A model generated the notes under the pieces. That model saw only the letters and a program-made list of their open reading frames with translations. It had not been told where the DNA came from and did not search any database. Below, one piece after another: positions 16,024 through 25,969 of a stretch of 64,000 bases of DNA. Source of the DNA: an uncultured Lachnospiraceae bacterium (GTDB lineage Bacteria > Bacillota > Clostridia > Lachnospirales > Lachnospiraceae); NCBI GenBank assembly GCA_947165025.1, contig CAMUYQ010000001.1, positions 62,001 through 126,000 of the forward strand, read 5' to 3'. A program made the translations under genes and the position numbers. Each line of letters opens with the position of its first letter. Positions within the stretch are counted from its first letter, which is position 1.

Positions 16024-17262
16024 ATGGCAACAATCAGACCGTTTCGTGCGATAAGGCCGAGACAGGACATAGCTTCCCGTGTGGCGGCGCTTCCTTATGA
16101 CGTATATAACCGTGCCGAAGCAAAGGCGGAAACTGCAAGGGAACCGCTTTCGTTTCTGTGCATTGACAGGGCGGAGACGCAGATGGGCGACGATGTCGAT
16201 ACATACGATCCGCGCGTATATGAGAAGGCAAGAACTCTTATGAAAAACAGGATCGATGACAATACGTTCGTCACCGATTCCGATTCATCGTTTTATATTT
16301 ATGAGCTCGTAATGGACGGAAGGAGCCAGACGGGTATTGTCGGATGCGCTTCGATAGATGATTACATATCGGGCGTTATCAAAAAGCATGAGAACACACG
16401 TGCCGATAAGGAAGTCGACAGGATCAATCATGTTGATTCACTCAGCGCCCAGACAGGACCGATCTTTCTGGCATACCGCGGCCGTGATGATATCAGGACG
16501 GTCATCAATGCGGTAAAGAAGACAGAACCTCTTTATGATTTTACGTCACCCGACGGTATATCACACAGAGTTTGGATCATCAGGGAAGATAAGGATATCA
16601 GGACTATAGAAGATGCGTTTGCAGATACGGACGGCATCTATATAGCGGACGGCCACCACAGATGTGCTTCAGCGGTTAAGGTCGGATTAAAGAGACGCGA
16701 GCAGCATCCCGACTATACGGGCAATGAGGAGTTTAATTTTTTCCTGTCGGTACTATTTGCCGATGAGGAACTTATGATCATGGATTATAACCGTGTTGTA
16801 AAGGACCTTAACGGAAACAGTGTAAAGGAAGTTCTTGATAAGCTTTCAAAACTTGGAAGTTTAACGGAAGAAAATGTTGCATACAGACCGAAGGAAAAGG
16901 GTGAGGTCGGAGTTTTCATTGACGGTAAGTGGTACTGCCTTAAGTTTGACAAAGCGCTTATTCCCGATGATCCCGTTGAAGGTCTTGATGTATCGGTACT
17001 TCAGAAGAATGTTCTCGATCCTTTATTTGATATCAAAGACCCCAAGACTGACAAGAGGATCGATTTTGTCGGAGGGATCAGAGGACTTGCAGAACTTGAA
17101 CGCCGCGTTTTAGATGACTGCAAGATCGCATTTGCGATGTATCCGACAAGCATTAAGGAACTGTTCGCCGTTGCAGACGCGCATCTTCTCATGCCGCCGA
17201 AGTCAACGTGGTTTGAGCCGAAGCTCAGGAGCGGACTGTTCATACATGAGATAGAGAGGTAG
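16024..17262 (+). CDS. DUF1015 family protein
   Basis: 412-residue conserved protein of unknown function. The N-terminus TIRPFRAIRPRQDIASRVAA and PYDVYNRAEA are hallmarks of the family. IADGHHRCASAVKV near residue 212 is its most conserved motif and looks like a nucleotide- or metal-binding loop. No signal peptide or membrane segment is present. The ATG has TTGGAGG nine bases upstream. In clostridia DUF1015 genes are commonly found with serA and serC, as here (570 bases downstream of serA), which suggests a link to serine metabolism, but the biochemical role is not established. glgB follows after ten bases. Confidence 0.9.
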   Translation: MATIRPFRAIRPRQDIASRVAALPYDVYNRAEAKAETAREPLSFLCIDRAETQMGDDVDTYDPRVYEKARTLMKNRIDDNTFVTDSDSSFYIYELVMDGRSQTGIVGCASIDDYISGVIKKHENTRADKEVDRINHVDSLSAQTGPIFLAYRGRDDIRTVINAVKKTEPLYDFTSPDGISHRVWIIREDKDIRTIEDAFADTDGIYIADGHHRCASAVKVGLKRREQHPDYTGNEEFNFFLSVLFADEELMIMDYNRVVKDLNGNSVKEVLDKLSKLGSLTEENVAYRPKEKGEVGVFIDGKWYCLKFDKALIPDDPVEGLDVSVLQKNVLDPLFDIKDPKTDKRIDFVGGIRGLAELERRVLDDCKIAFAMYPTSIKELFAVADAHLLMPPKSTWFEPKLRSGLFIHEIER

Positions 17263-17272
17263 TAAGTAAACA

Positions 17273-19531
17273 GTGGACAAGAAACTGTACAAAATGATGG
17301 ACTGGGCCCGGGTGGAACAGATCGTATACTCGGAAGAGGATGATCCTCAGGGATATCTCGGAGCACATTTCGTAAAGGGCGGCTGGATGATCTCTGCCTT
17401 TATTCCGGGGGCCGATAAAGTAAGCGCTCTTGTCGGTGACAGGGAATATAAGATGGACATGATGGATGAGGAAGGATTCTTCTCATGCCTCATAAGGGCT
17501 GTCGTCAAGTCGAAGATATCATATAAGTTCAAAGTCACAAAAGGAAAGAGCACATATATCGTTGAGGATCCATACAGGTTCAGATCCGCTATAGACCAGA
17601 AGACTCTGAAGGCGTTCAACGCAGGCATCTGCTATGACATATATGAACATCTCGGTGCTCATGTAAGAAAGACGGATGGTGTCAAAGGCGTTAATTTTGC
17701 CGTCTGGGCGCCTAATGCGGTGAGAGTTTCCGTGGTCGGTGATTTTAATGATTGGGATGGAAGATGTCATCAGATGAGACGTCTCGGGGATTCGGGAGTA
17801 TTTGAGATCTTCATTCCCAATGTCAGAGAGGGTGACATATACAAATACGAACTTAAGCTCAAAGGCGGAATGGTAAGCCTTAAGGCAGATCCTTACGGAT
17901 ACTTCGCTCAGCTTCGCCCTGAAAGTGCTTCGGTTGTTTATGATATCGACAGATATAAATGGCATGACGATGAATTTGTAAATAGCAGAGCAGAGCTTAA
18001 TGCCAAGGACAAGCCGTTCTCTGTTTATGAGATATATCTCGGAAGCTTTGCAAAGCCCGATGACGGAAGGGAGTTTCTCAACTACACTGAGATAGCTGAC
18101 AGGATAATCCCGTACGTTAAGAAGATGGGATACACGCATATCGAACTGATGCCTGTCATGGAGCATCCGTTTGACGAGTCGTGGGGTTACCAGGTCATAG
18201 GCCTTTATGCACCGACATCCAGATACGGAACGTGTGAGGACTTCATGAGCTTCATGGATAAGATGCACGAGAACGGTATCGGAGTCATCCTTGACTGGGT
18301 TCCTGCACACTTCCCGAGAGATATTCAGGGTCTGTCAAACTTTGACGGTACGTGCCTGTATGAGCATGCCGATCCGAGGCGTGCGAATCATCCCGACTGG
18401 GGAACGCTCTGCTTTAACTACGGACGGCCCGAGGTATCAAACTACCTGATCGCAAATGCACTTTTCTGGATCAAAAAATATCATGCCGACGGTATCCGTA
18501 TGGATGCGGTCGCATCAATGCTTTATCTTGACTACGGTCGCCGGGGCGGTGACTGGGTCAGGAACATATACGGCGGCAACGAGAATATCGAAGCCGAGGA
18601 GATGCTCAAGCACCTCAACAGCATTAACAAAAAGATGAACACCGGTGCCCTTATGATAGCCGAAGAGTCGACCGCCTGGCCAAAGGTCACGGGCGATCTT
18701 GATGACGAGGGACTCGGATTTGACTACAAGTGGAATATGGGCTGGATGAATGATTTTCTCGGATTCATCAGACTCGATCCGCTTTACAGAAGGGATCATT
18801 ACGGTGAGCTTACGTTCTCGATGATCTATGCTTACAGCGAGAAGTTCATACTCGTGTTCTCACACGATGAGGTCGTACACGGAAAATCATCCCTGCTGTC
18901 AAAGATGCCGGGCGAGAGAGACCGCAAGTTTGCAAACCTTCGTGCTTCCCTCGGATTTATGTATATGCATCCGGGCAAGAAGCTTCTGTTCATGGGACAG
19001 GATATCGGCGAATGGGATGAATGGAATGAAAAGAGAAGCGTAGAGTGGGATCTTCTTCAGTACGAAGATCATATCAGACTTAATGATTACGTAAGATCAC
19101 TGATTGAACTTTATAAAACGACACCGGCCCTTTACGAGCTTGATAACAACGTTGACGGGTTCGAGTGGATCAACAATATTTCCGCAAATGAGACGATACT
19201 CGTATTCCTGAGAAAAGATACCGCGCTCAACAATATACTCGTTGTCGTAAACTTTGCGGATATCGACAGGACCGATTACAAGATCGGTGTTCCGTTCCCG
19301 GGTAAGTATAAGGAGATCTTCTCAAGCGACGATATCGCATTTGGCGGAAGAGGAGTCACGAATCCCCGTGTAAAAAGGTCAAAGGCAGATGAGTGTGACG
19401 GGCGTGAATACTCGATCAGGATCAACGTCCCCGCTCTTTCCGTATCGGCTTTTTCATGCACATTCTTTGAACCCGAGGAGCTCAAGTACTATCATGCTCC
19501 CGTCAAAAAGAGAAGAAAGCGCAAACATTGA
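17273..19531 (+). CDS. glgB: 1,4-alpha-glucan branching enzyme
   Basis: Introduces alpha-1,6 branches into glycogen. 752 residues, close to the family norm. The N-terminal carbohydrate-binding domains include VNFAVWAPNAVRVSVVGDFN near residue 140. The GH13 barrel shows VILDWVPAHFPRD near 340, the nucleophile Asp in DGIRMDAVASM near 410, the general-acid Glu in MIAEESTAWP near 463, and FSHDEVVHGKSSL near 527, so all catalytic residues are present. The start is GTG at 17273 with only a weak ribosome site, ten bases after DUF1015. Other glycogen genes (glgC, glgA, glgP) are not in the window. Its stop lies inside the uppP promoter. Confidence 0.95.
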   Translation: MDKKLYKMMDWARVEQIVYSEEDDPQGYLGAHFVKGGWMISAFIPGADKVSALVGDREYKMDMMDEEGFFSCLIRAVVKSKISYKFKVTKGKSTYIVEDPYRFRSAIDQKTLKAFNAGICYDIYEHLGAHVRKTDGVKGVNFAVWAPNAVRVSVVGDFNDWDGRCHQMRRLGDSGVFEIFIPNVREGDIYKYELKLKGGMVSLKADPYGYFAQLRPESASVVYDIDRYKWHDDEFVNSRAELNAKDKPFSVYEIYLGSFAKPDDGREFLNYTEIADRIIPYVKKMGYTHIELMPVMEHPFDESWGYQVIGLYAPTSRYGTCEDFMSFMDKMHENGIGVILDWVPAHFPRDIQGLSNFDGTCLYEHADPRRANHPDWGTLCFNYGRPEVSNYLIANALFWIKKYHADGIRMDAVASMLYLDYGRRGGDWVRNIYGGNENIEAEEMLKHLNSINKKMNTGALMIAEESTAWPKVTGDLDDEGLGFDYKWNMGWMNDFLGFIRLDPLYRRDHYGELTFSMIYAYSEKFILVFSHDEVVHGKSSLLSKMPGERDRKFANLRASLGFMYMHPGKKLLFMGQDIGEWDEWNEKRSVEWDLLQYEDHIRLNDYVRSLIELYKTTPALYELDNNVDGFEWINNISANETILVFLRKDTALNNILVVVNFADIDRTDYKIGVPFPGKYKEIFSSDDIAFGGRGVTNPRVKRSKADECDGREYSIRINVPALSVSAFSCTFFEPEELKYYHAPVKKRRKRKH

Positions 19532-19556
19532 AGAAAAGGGCATTTTCTGGTATAAT
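19528..19556 (+). promoter_or_regulatory. Strong promoter for the uppP-leuS run
   Basis: TTGAAG (19528-19533), 17-base spacer, TATAAT (19551-19556) with an extended -10 TGG immediately upstream. It overlaps the glgB stop codon. The transcript would start near 19563, about 40 bases before uppP. It is the only near-consensus promoter seen at the head of the following 23-kb gene run. Confidence 0.7.
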
Positions 19557-19602
19557 ATTTCGGGTTTTTTGATAATAACAAATCTGTTTGGAAGGATAAC
19601 AT

Positions 19603-20478
19603 ATGAGTATCGGTAAAGCCATACTGATGGGCATTGTCCAGGGACTGACGGAGTTTCTGCCGGTAAGCTCTTCGGGACATCTCGGGCTTATAAAGGCGCT
19701 GTTTGGCGCGGAGAATAACAGCATACTGTTTGACATACTGCTGCACTTTGCAACTCTTGCCGCGATTGTGGCTGTTTTCTACAAGGATGTTTTAAGGCTT
19801 ATCCTCGAATTCTGTGGCATGTGCAGAGACATAGGGCTTAACATAGCAGCGCTCGGAAAGAGTCTGTCGGGAGGACGCGATCCGCAGTACGTCAAGGTCA
19901 TCAACTCGGCATACCGCAAGTTCGTTCTGATGATCATCATCTCAACGATTCCGACCGGTATCATCGGGATATTCATGAAGGATGTCGTTGAGTTTACGTC
20001 ATCGAGCCTTCTCGTAACCGGTATATGCCTTATATGTACGGGCGCGATACTTGCTCTTTCGGATTTTCTTGCTGACGGTGAGAAAAAGCTGAAGGAGGCA
20101 AATTACGGAGACGCGTTTGCGGTAGGTATCACGCAGGGTGTTGCAACGCTTCCGGGGCTTTCCAGAAGCGGAACCACGATCGTTGCAGGCCTTTTATGCG
20201 GACTTGACCGTACGTTTGCAGCTAAATATTCGTTCATCATGAGCATCCCCGCGGTGCTCGGTGCACTCGTACTTGAACTGTTCGACATCGGAAGCGAATC
20301 GATCACTATGGGTGATGTCGGATGCTATGTTCTCGGTATGATCATCGCCGCAGCGATCGGATATGTAGCTCTGCGAGTTGTGATGAATCTTGTCGTGAGC
20401 AGGTATTTTAAGTTTTTCGCGGCATACTGTGCACTGATCGGCATTATCTCGATCATCGTGTATTTTGTTAAAGACTGA
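19603..20478 (+). CDS. uppP: Undecaprenyl-diphosphatase (BacA/UppP family)
   Basis: Integral membrane phosphatase recycling undecaprenyl diphosphate to the monophosphate carrier for wall synthesis; overproduction is known to give bacitracin resistance. 291 residues, about eight hydrophobic segments. Both signature motifs are present: GLTEFLPVSSSGHLGL near residue 14 and PGLSRSGTTIVAGLL near 184, with the catalytic Glu, Ser and Arg. The GGAAGGA ribosome site precedes the ATG. It opens a run of same-strand genes; ftsK begins 52 bases later. Confidence 0.95.
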   Translation: MSIGKAILMGIVQGLTEFLPVSSSGHLGLIKALFGAENNSILFDILLHFATLAAIVAVFYKDVLRLILEFCGMCRDIGLNIAALGKSLSGGRDPQYVKVINSAYRKFVLMIIISTIPTGIIGIFMKDVVEFTSSSLLVTGICLICTGAILALSDFLADGEKKLKEANYGDAFAVGITQGVATLPGLSRSGTTIVAGLLCGLDRTFAAKYSFIMSIPAVLGALVLELFDIGSESITMGDVGCYVLGMIIAAAIGYVALRVVMNLVVSRYFKFFAAYCALIGIISIIVYFVKD

Positions 20479-20530
20479 TCATTCTTTTGCGAAAAGGGCG
20501 TAAAAGTTTATCAAAAGAGGGAGAGAATAA

Positions 20531-23437
20531 ATGGCAACGGGTTCCAAGAGGGGTAGAAAACCTTCGCCAAGGTCAAAGAAAAAACTGAAGAAAAACCAGA
20601 ATCCCGGGATAGCCGAGGAGATTCTTCTGTTTGGATCTCTCGGTGCAGCGATCCTACTGTTTCTCGGATGCTGCGGGCTTTTGGGGTCGTTCGGAAAGGT
20701 CGTTCATGACATACTTGTCGGCGCCTTCGGAATGATCGGATTCCTTTTTCCTTTTCTTTTCTTTATTGTTTGCGCATTCATAATCTCAAATAAATGGGAA
20801 AAGGTTGCCAAGGTTAAGCTCGGATCTAGCACGGCGCTTATCATTGTTCTGTGCTGTTTTGCTGATCTGATCTTTAACAGAAAGGTAATAAACCCTGATA
20901 ATGCCTCGCTCGATTATAAGGCACTCTATACAAACGGCGGCCTTAACGGCGGATTCATCGGCGGCAGCCTTGCGCACTTTTTCTGGAAGTATATCGGAAT
21001 GGCCGGAACGATCGTAATCCTGATCGTTCTCTTTATAATCTGCATAGTCCTACTGACGGACAGATCATTCTTCACGAGCATCAAGGAAGGCACGAAGATG
21101 ATCAGCGAAGATGCCAGGCGTAATGCCGAGTACCGCCGCAAGATCAACGAAGTGCGCAGCATGGAGCGTGAAGAAAGAGACATGGAACGCTGGGAAAAGC
21201 GCCGCGAAAATCATGAGCGCCACGTTGCAAAGCAGGAAGCAAAGCGTGCCGCACAGCTCGAGGAAAGAAAGCGCCGTGCCGAAGAGCGTAAGGCCGAGAA
21301 TGCAGGCAGGATGCACTTCGATGCCAGTGATCTGAAGAAGAACGCACCCAAGGATATGGAGCCGCTTGCTTATGAAGAGGCGGAGCTTGAAGTGGACACT
21401 GTAGAGGAAGAGCCGGATGACACTTATACATATCCCGGCGAAACTGTTGTCAGTGAAGAGGAACTTCGCGAGATATCAGGTCCCGAGTCGATGTTCTACG
21501 GAAGCTCGGATGCATATGTTTCAACTGTCAAGAAGGAAGAAGCACCTGAGGAGACAGAAGAAAAGCCTGCGGGTATCATGTCTGCGGCTAAGCTCGACAG
21601 GCGCGATTACAGCGGAGAAGTAACCGAGATAACGGGATTTTACGAAGGCGCGAGCGAAGAGGAACTTTTCGGAAAGCCCGAGCCTACCGAGACTCCGAGA
21701 CCGACGGTCAAGACAAACCATCGTATCAACATCAGCCCCGAAGAGGAAGCTGTCAAAAAGGAAGCTTACGAGAGGGATATGTTTGTTGATGATGAGGATA
21801 CATTTGAAGAAGATTACGGTGATGTGGCGGACATCTTTGACAGAAGGAATGCCAAGGAAGTTGTTCCGAAGCAGAAGCCGAAGACTTCACACGGCATCAA
21901 TCTTGCCGAGGAAAACAGAAAGCCGGCTCCGGAAGCAGGAGATGTAACAAAAGGAAAAGCGATAAGGGCAAAAAGAGGCGGAAGGCTGAAGCAGCCTCCG
22001 GTATCGCTGCTTAACGAAGTTAAGATAACGGGCAGGGTAAATCCTTCAGCAGAGCTTAACGAGACAGCAAGGGAACTTAAGGATACGCTTAAGAACTTCG
22101 GACTTGATATACAGATACTCGGATCGAGCCGCGGTCCTGCGGTAACCAGATACGAAGTACAGATGCCCACGGGCGTTTCAGTCAAGAAGATCACCGGACT
22201 TGCTGATGATATCATGATGAGTCTCGGTGCAAAGGATATAAGGATCGAAGCTCCGATACCCGGTAAAAAGGCTGTCGGCATCGAGATCCCGAACCGAGAG
22301 AGTACGATGGTTCACTTCCGCGAACTCATTGACAGTAAAGAGTTCAAGAGCAAGGATTCAAAGGTCGCATTTGCGGTCGGTAAGGATCTTGCGGGTGATA
22401 TAGTTGTTGCCGATATCTCAAAGATGCCGCATCTTCTTATCGCAGGTGCGACAGGTTCCGGTAAATCGGTGTGCATAAATACTCTTATAATGAGTATCCT
22501 TTATAAGGCTTCACCTGAAGAAGTAAGACTTATCATGATCGATCCGAAGATGGTCGAGCTTTCTGTATATAACGGTATACCGCACCTTCTCATTCCGGTC
22601 GTTACGGATCCGAAGAAGGCAAGTGCGGCACTTAACTGGGCTGTAAACGAGATGACCGAACGTTATCAGAAATTTGCAGAAGCGGAAGTCAGAGATATGA
22701 AAGGCTACAACGCCAAGAGCGAGGAGAAGCTTCCGCAGATAGTGATAGTTGTCGACGAGCTTGCAGACCTTATGATGGTCGCAGCCAAGGAAGTTGAAGA
22801 GAGTATATGCCGTCTGGCACAGCTTGCAAGAGCGGCGGGTATTTACCTGATACTTGCAACGCAGCGTCCGTCGGTTGATGTCATAACCGGTCTTATCAAA
22901 GCAAACATGCCGAGCCGTATAGCTTTCTCTGTTTCATCAAATGTCGACTCGCGTACTATCCTTGACATGGCAGGCGCAGAGAGGCTTCTCGGAAACGGAG
23001 ACATGTTCTTCTATCCGAGAGGATACAACAAACCCGCCAGAGTGCAGGGCGCATTCGTCAGTGATGATGAGGTGTCACGTGTTGTTGATTTCCTTAAAGA
23101 CCAGACTGACGGAAACAACTACGATGAAGAGGCGCAGAAGATCGTTGAATCGGGCGCCGTATCATCGGGCGGCGGTTCATCACCGGGACTGGTCAATCCG
23201 AACGGAGCGTTTGATGATCTGTTTGCGGCATGCGGTGCCGCAGTCATAGAATCTCAGAAGGCAAGCATAGGAATGCTTCAGAGAAAGTTCAAGGTCGGAT
23301 TTAACAGAGCGGCACGCATCATGGATCAGCTCTGCGAAGAAGGTGTTGTCGGTCCTGAAGAGGGTACGAAGCCCAGACAGATCAGGATGACAATGGATGA
23401 GTTCAATCAATTGCTGGAGGATAAAAATCATCAATGA
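20531..23437 (+). CDS. ftsK: DNA translocase FtsK/SpoIIIE
   Basis: Septum-located ATP-driven DNA pump that clears chromosomal DNA from the division plane (or the forespore, as SpoIIIE). 968 residues. About four membrane segments (residues 30-185) follow a very basic N-terminus. A long charged linker rich in Glu, Arg and Lys spans about 190-480. The motor has Walker [10 protein letters not shown] near residue 638 and Walker [14 protein letters not shown] near 738. A C-terminal winged-helix gamma domain (about 900-968, [20 protein letters not shown]) would read the KOPS/SRS polarity sequences. The stop overlaps the fhs start (ATGA). The long linker is typical of the family and variable. Confidence 0.95.
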   Translation: MATGSKRGRKPSPRSKKKLKKNQNPGIAEEILLFGSLGAAILLFLGCCGLLGSFGKVVHDILVGAFGMIGFLFPFLFFIVCAFIISNKWEKVAKVKLGSSTALIIVLCCFADLIFNRKVINPDNASLDYKALYTNGGLNGGFIGGSLAHFFWKYIGMAGTIVILIVLFIICIVLLTDRSFFTSIKEGTKMISEDARRNAEYRRKINEVRSMEREERDMERWEKRRENHERHVAKQEAKRAAQLEERKRRAEERKAENAGRMHFDASDLKKNAPKDMEPLAYEEAELEVDTVEEEPDDTYTYPGETVVSEEELREISGPESMFYGSSDAYVSTVKKEEAPEETEEKPAGIMSAAKLDRRDYSGEVTEITGFYEGASEEELFGKPEPTETPRPTVKTNHRINISPEEEAVKKEAYERDMFVDDEDTFEEDYGDVADIFDRRNAKEVVPKQKPKTSHGINLAEENRKPAPEAGDVTKGKAIRAKRGGRLKQPPVSLLNEVKITGRVNPSAELNETARELKDTLKNFGLDIQILGSSRGPAVTRYEVQMPTGVSVKKITGLADDIMMSLGAKDIRIEAPIPGKKAVGIEIPNRESTMVHFRELIDSKEFKSKDSKVAFAVGKDLAGDIVVADISKMPHLLIAGATGSGKSVCINTLIMSILYKASPEEVRLIMIDPKMVELSVYNGIPHLLIPVVTDPKKASAALNWAVNEMTERYQKFAEAEVRDMKGYNAKSEEKLPQIVIVVDELADLMMVAAKEVEESICRLAQLARAAGIYLILATQRPSVDVITGLIKANMPSRIAFSVSSNVDSRTILDMAGAERLLGNGDMFFYPRGYNKPARVQGAFVSDDEVSRVVDFLKDQTDGNNYDEEAQKIVESGAVSSGGGSSPGLVNPNGAFDDLFAACGAAVIESQKASIGMLQRKFKVGFNRAARIMDQLCEEGVVGPEEGTKPRQIRMTMDEFNQLLEDKNHQ

Positions 23438-25104
23438 AAAGTGATATTGAGATAGCCCAGGAGGCAAAGCTTCAGCCGATAACCGAGGTGGCAGCAAAGC
23501 TCGGTCTGACTGATGATGATATAGAACTGTACGGTAAGTACAAGTGTAAGATAACCGAAGAGTATTTAAGAGGTCTGGAAAACAAACCCGACGGTAAGCT
23601 CGTTCTTGTTACAGCAATCAATCCGACTCCTGCGGGAGAAGGAAAGACAACGACGAGCATCGGTCTTGCAATGGGCCTTAACAGGCTTCAAAAGAAAGCC
23701 GTTCTTGCACTTCGTGAGCCTTCGCTCGGTCCGTGCTTCGGCCTTAAGGGCGGTGCAGCCGGGGGAGGATTTTCTCAGGTCGTTCCGATGGATGAGCTGA
23801 ACCTGCATTTCACGGGTGATTTTCATGCGATAACTTCTGCAAACAATCTGTGCGCAGCACTTCTTGACAATCATATCCAGCAGGGAAATGAACTGAACAT
23901 CGACACGAGAAACATTGTGCTCAAGCGTTGCGAAGACATGAACGACAGGGTTCTTCGTAATGTTGTTGTGGGACTCGGGGCAAAGGCTGACGGCTTTGTA
24001 AGAGAAGATCATTTCGTCATAACGGTCGCATCCGAGATCATGGCTATACTCTGCCTGGCATCCGATCTTGAAGACTTAAGAGCCCGTCTGTCACGCATGG
24101 TCGTTGCATATGATATAAACGGAAACATCGTTACGGCTGCCGATATTCATGCGGTAGGATCGATGATGGCGCTTCTTAAGGATGCGATCAAGCCGAACCT
24201 TATCCAGACTCTTGAACATACACCCGCACTCGTTCACGGCGGTCCTTTTGCAAACATCGCACACGGATGTAATTCCGTAAGGGCTACAAAAGCCGCGATG
24301 AAGATGGGTGATATCGCTATCACCGAAGCCGGATTCGGTGCTGATCTGGGAGCTGAAAAGTTCCTGGATATCAAGTGCAGACAGGCAGGCCTGAAGCCTG
24401 ATGCCTGTGTTATAGTTGCAACGGTCAGGGCACTTAAGTATAACGGCCAAGTTGCCAAGGATGATCTGTCTGCGGAAAACCTCGATGCATTAAAGCGAGG
24501 GATCGTAAATCTCGAAAAGCATATCGAGAACATTCAGAAATACAATATTCCGGTTGTTGTAACGCTCAACCGTTTTGTATCCGATACGGATGAGGAGCTT
24601 TCGTTTGTTAAAAATTTCTGCGAGGATAAGGACTGCAGCTTCGCACTTTCGGAAGTGTGGGCCAAGGGCGGTGAAGGCGGAGAAGAGCTTGCCAGGGCAG
24701 TGCTTGATACTCTCGAGAATAAAAAGAGTGATTATAAACCTATATATTCATGCGACATTCCGATCAGGGAAAAGGTCGAGACGATCGCAAAGGAAATATA
24801 CGGCGCAAAAAACGTTAACTTTGCCGATGCCGTTGTCAAAAAGATGGCCGAACTTGAAAAGCAGGGATTTTCAAAGCTTCCGGTATGTATGGCAAAGACA
24901 CAGTATTCACTGTCGGACGATCCCGCGCTTCTTGGCCGTCCCGAAGGGTTTACACTTAATGTCAGGGATATGTATGTTTCCGCAGGTGCAGGATTTATCG
25001 TGGCACTTACGGGCAATATAATGACGATGCCGGGACTGCCGAAAAAGCCCGCGGCATACGATATAGATGTCGATAAGGACGGAAAGATAACCGGGTTATT
25101 CTGA
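23434..25104 (+). CDS. fhs: Formate-tetrahydrofolate ligase
   Basis: ATP-dependent addition of formate to tetrahydrofolate, giving 10-formyl-THF for purines, fMet-tRNA or, in acetogens, the methyl branch of carbon fixation. 556 residues, the usual homotetramer subunit length. P-loop [17 protein letters not shown] near residue 66; the region [14 protein letters not shown] near 127 and [16 protein letters not shown] near 110 are strongly conserved. It overlaps ftsK and is followed 28 bases later by folD, so the two folate enzymes sit together. The short leaders leave no room for a tetrahydrofolate riboswitch, and none is seen. Confidence 0.96.
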   Translation: MKSDIEIAQEAKLQPITEVAAKLGLTDDDIELYGKYKCKITEEYLRGLENKPDGKLVLVTAINPTPAGEGKTTTSIGLAMGLNRLQKKAVLALREPSLGPCFGLKGGAAGGGFSQVVPMDELNLHFTGDFHAITSANNLCAALLDNHIQQGNELNIDTRNIVLKRCEDMNDRVLRNVVVGLGAKADGFVREDHFVITVASEIMAILCLASDLEDLRARLSRMVVAYDINGNIVTAADIHAVGSMMALLKDAIKPNLIQTLEHTPALVHGGPFANIAHGCNSVRATKAAMKMGDIAITEAGFGADLGAEKFLDIKCRQAGLKPDACVIVATVRALKYNGQVAKDDLSAENLDALKRGIVNLEKHIENIQKYNIPVVVTLNRFVSDTDEELSFVKNFCEDKDCSFALSEVWAKGGEGGEELARAVLDTLENKKSDYKPIYSCDIPIREKVETIAKEIYGAKNVNFADAVVKKMAELEKQGFSKLPVCMAKTQYSLSDDPALLGRPEGFTLNVRDMYVSAGAGFIVALTGNIMTMPGLPKKPAAYDIDVDKDGKITGLF

Positions 25105-25132
25105 CCTTTGCAAATGATTTTCGGAGGATAAA

Positions 25133-25966
25133 ATGTACAAACTCATAGACGGTAAACTGATAAGCACAACGATAAAGGATGAACTGAAGCAGGAGGTTGC
25201 AGACAAAAACATCAAAGCAACACTTGCCGTCATTCAGGTCGGAAACGATCCCGCGAGCAGTGTTTATGTCGGAAATAAAAAGAAAGCATGCGAGTACATC
25301 GGGATAGGTTCAAAGTCATTCGAACTTCCCGAAGAGACAACGGAAGAGGAACTTCTTAAGCTTATCGACGAACTTAATGCGGATGATTCGATAAACGGTA
25401 TTCTTGTACAGCTTCCGGTACCGAAGCACATTGATGACGAGAAGATAATCAACAGGATATCACCGCTTAAGGACGTTGACGGATTTCATCCCGAGAGTGT
25501 CGGTAACCTGTGCATAGGTCAGGAAGGCTTTGTCAGCTGTACGCCTGCAGGGATCATCGAACTGTTAAAGAGAAGCGATGTTTCGATAGAAGGAAAAGAG
25601 TGTGTCGTGATCGGAAGGAGCAATATAGTAGGTAAGCCTATGGCGCTTCTGCTTCTTGCAAATAACGGAACGGTCACGGTATGCCACTCCAGAACAAAAG
25701 ATCTTAAAAAGGTTTGCAAACGTGCCGACATTCTTGTTGCGGCCGTTGGAAAACCGAAGATGATAACAGCCGAATATGTCAAGGAAGGTGCGGTCGTGAT
25801 CGATGTCGGCATCCATCGGATGGATAACGGAAAGCTTTGCGGTGATGTTGATTTTGACGATGTTGCGCCTCATACGAGTGCCATCACTCCGGTTCCCGGT
25901 GGTGTTGGCCCGATGACTATCGCTATGCTCATGGTCAATTGTGTAAAGGCGGCCAAGCGGAGATAA
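25133..25966 (+). CDS. folD: Methylene-THF dehydrogenase / methenyl-THF cyclohydrolase
   Basis: Bifunctional enzyme interconverting 5,10-methylene-, 5,10-methenyl- and 10-formyl-THF, using NADP. 277 residues, slightly short but complete. Motifs: [14 protein letters not shown] with the catalytic Lys near residue 47, [12 protein letters not shown] near 97, the Rossmann signature [18 protein letters not shown] near 160, and [15 protein letters not shown] near the C-terminus. TCGGAGG precedes the ATG. Together with fhs and the fau gene 12 kb downstream it makes up the folate part of this run. Confidence 0.96.
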   Translation: MYKLIDGKLISTTIKDELKQEVADKNIKATLAVIQVGNDPASSVYVGNKKKACEYIGIGSKSFELPEETTEEELLKLIDELNADDSINGILVQLPVPKHIDDEKIINRISPLKDVDGFHPESVGNLCIGQEGFVSCTPAGIIELLKRSDVSIEGKECVVIGRSNIVGKPMALLLLANNGTVTVCHSRTKDLKKVCKRADILVAAVGKPKMITAEYVKEGAVVIDVGIHRMDNGKLCGDVDFDDVAPHTSAITPVPGGVGPMTIAMLMVNCVKAAKRR

Positions 25967-25969
25967 ACA

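Noticed and set aside
23380-25132. Tetrahydrofolate riboswitch before fhs or folD
   Set aside because: The genes overlap or are 28 bases apart, so there is no room for an aptamer.
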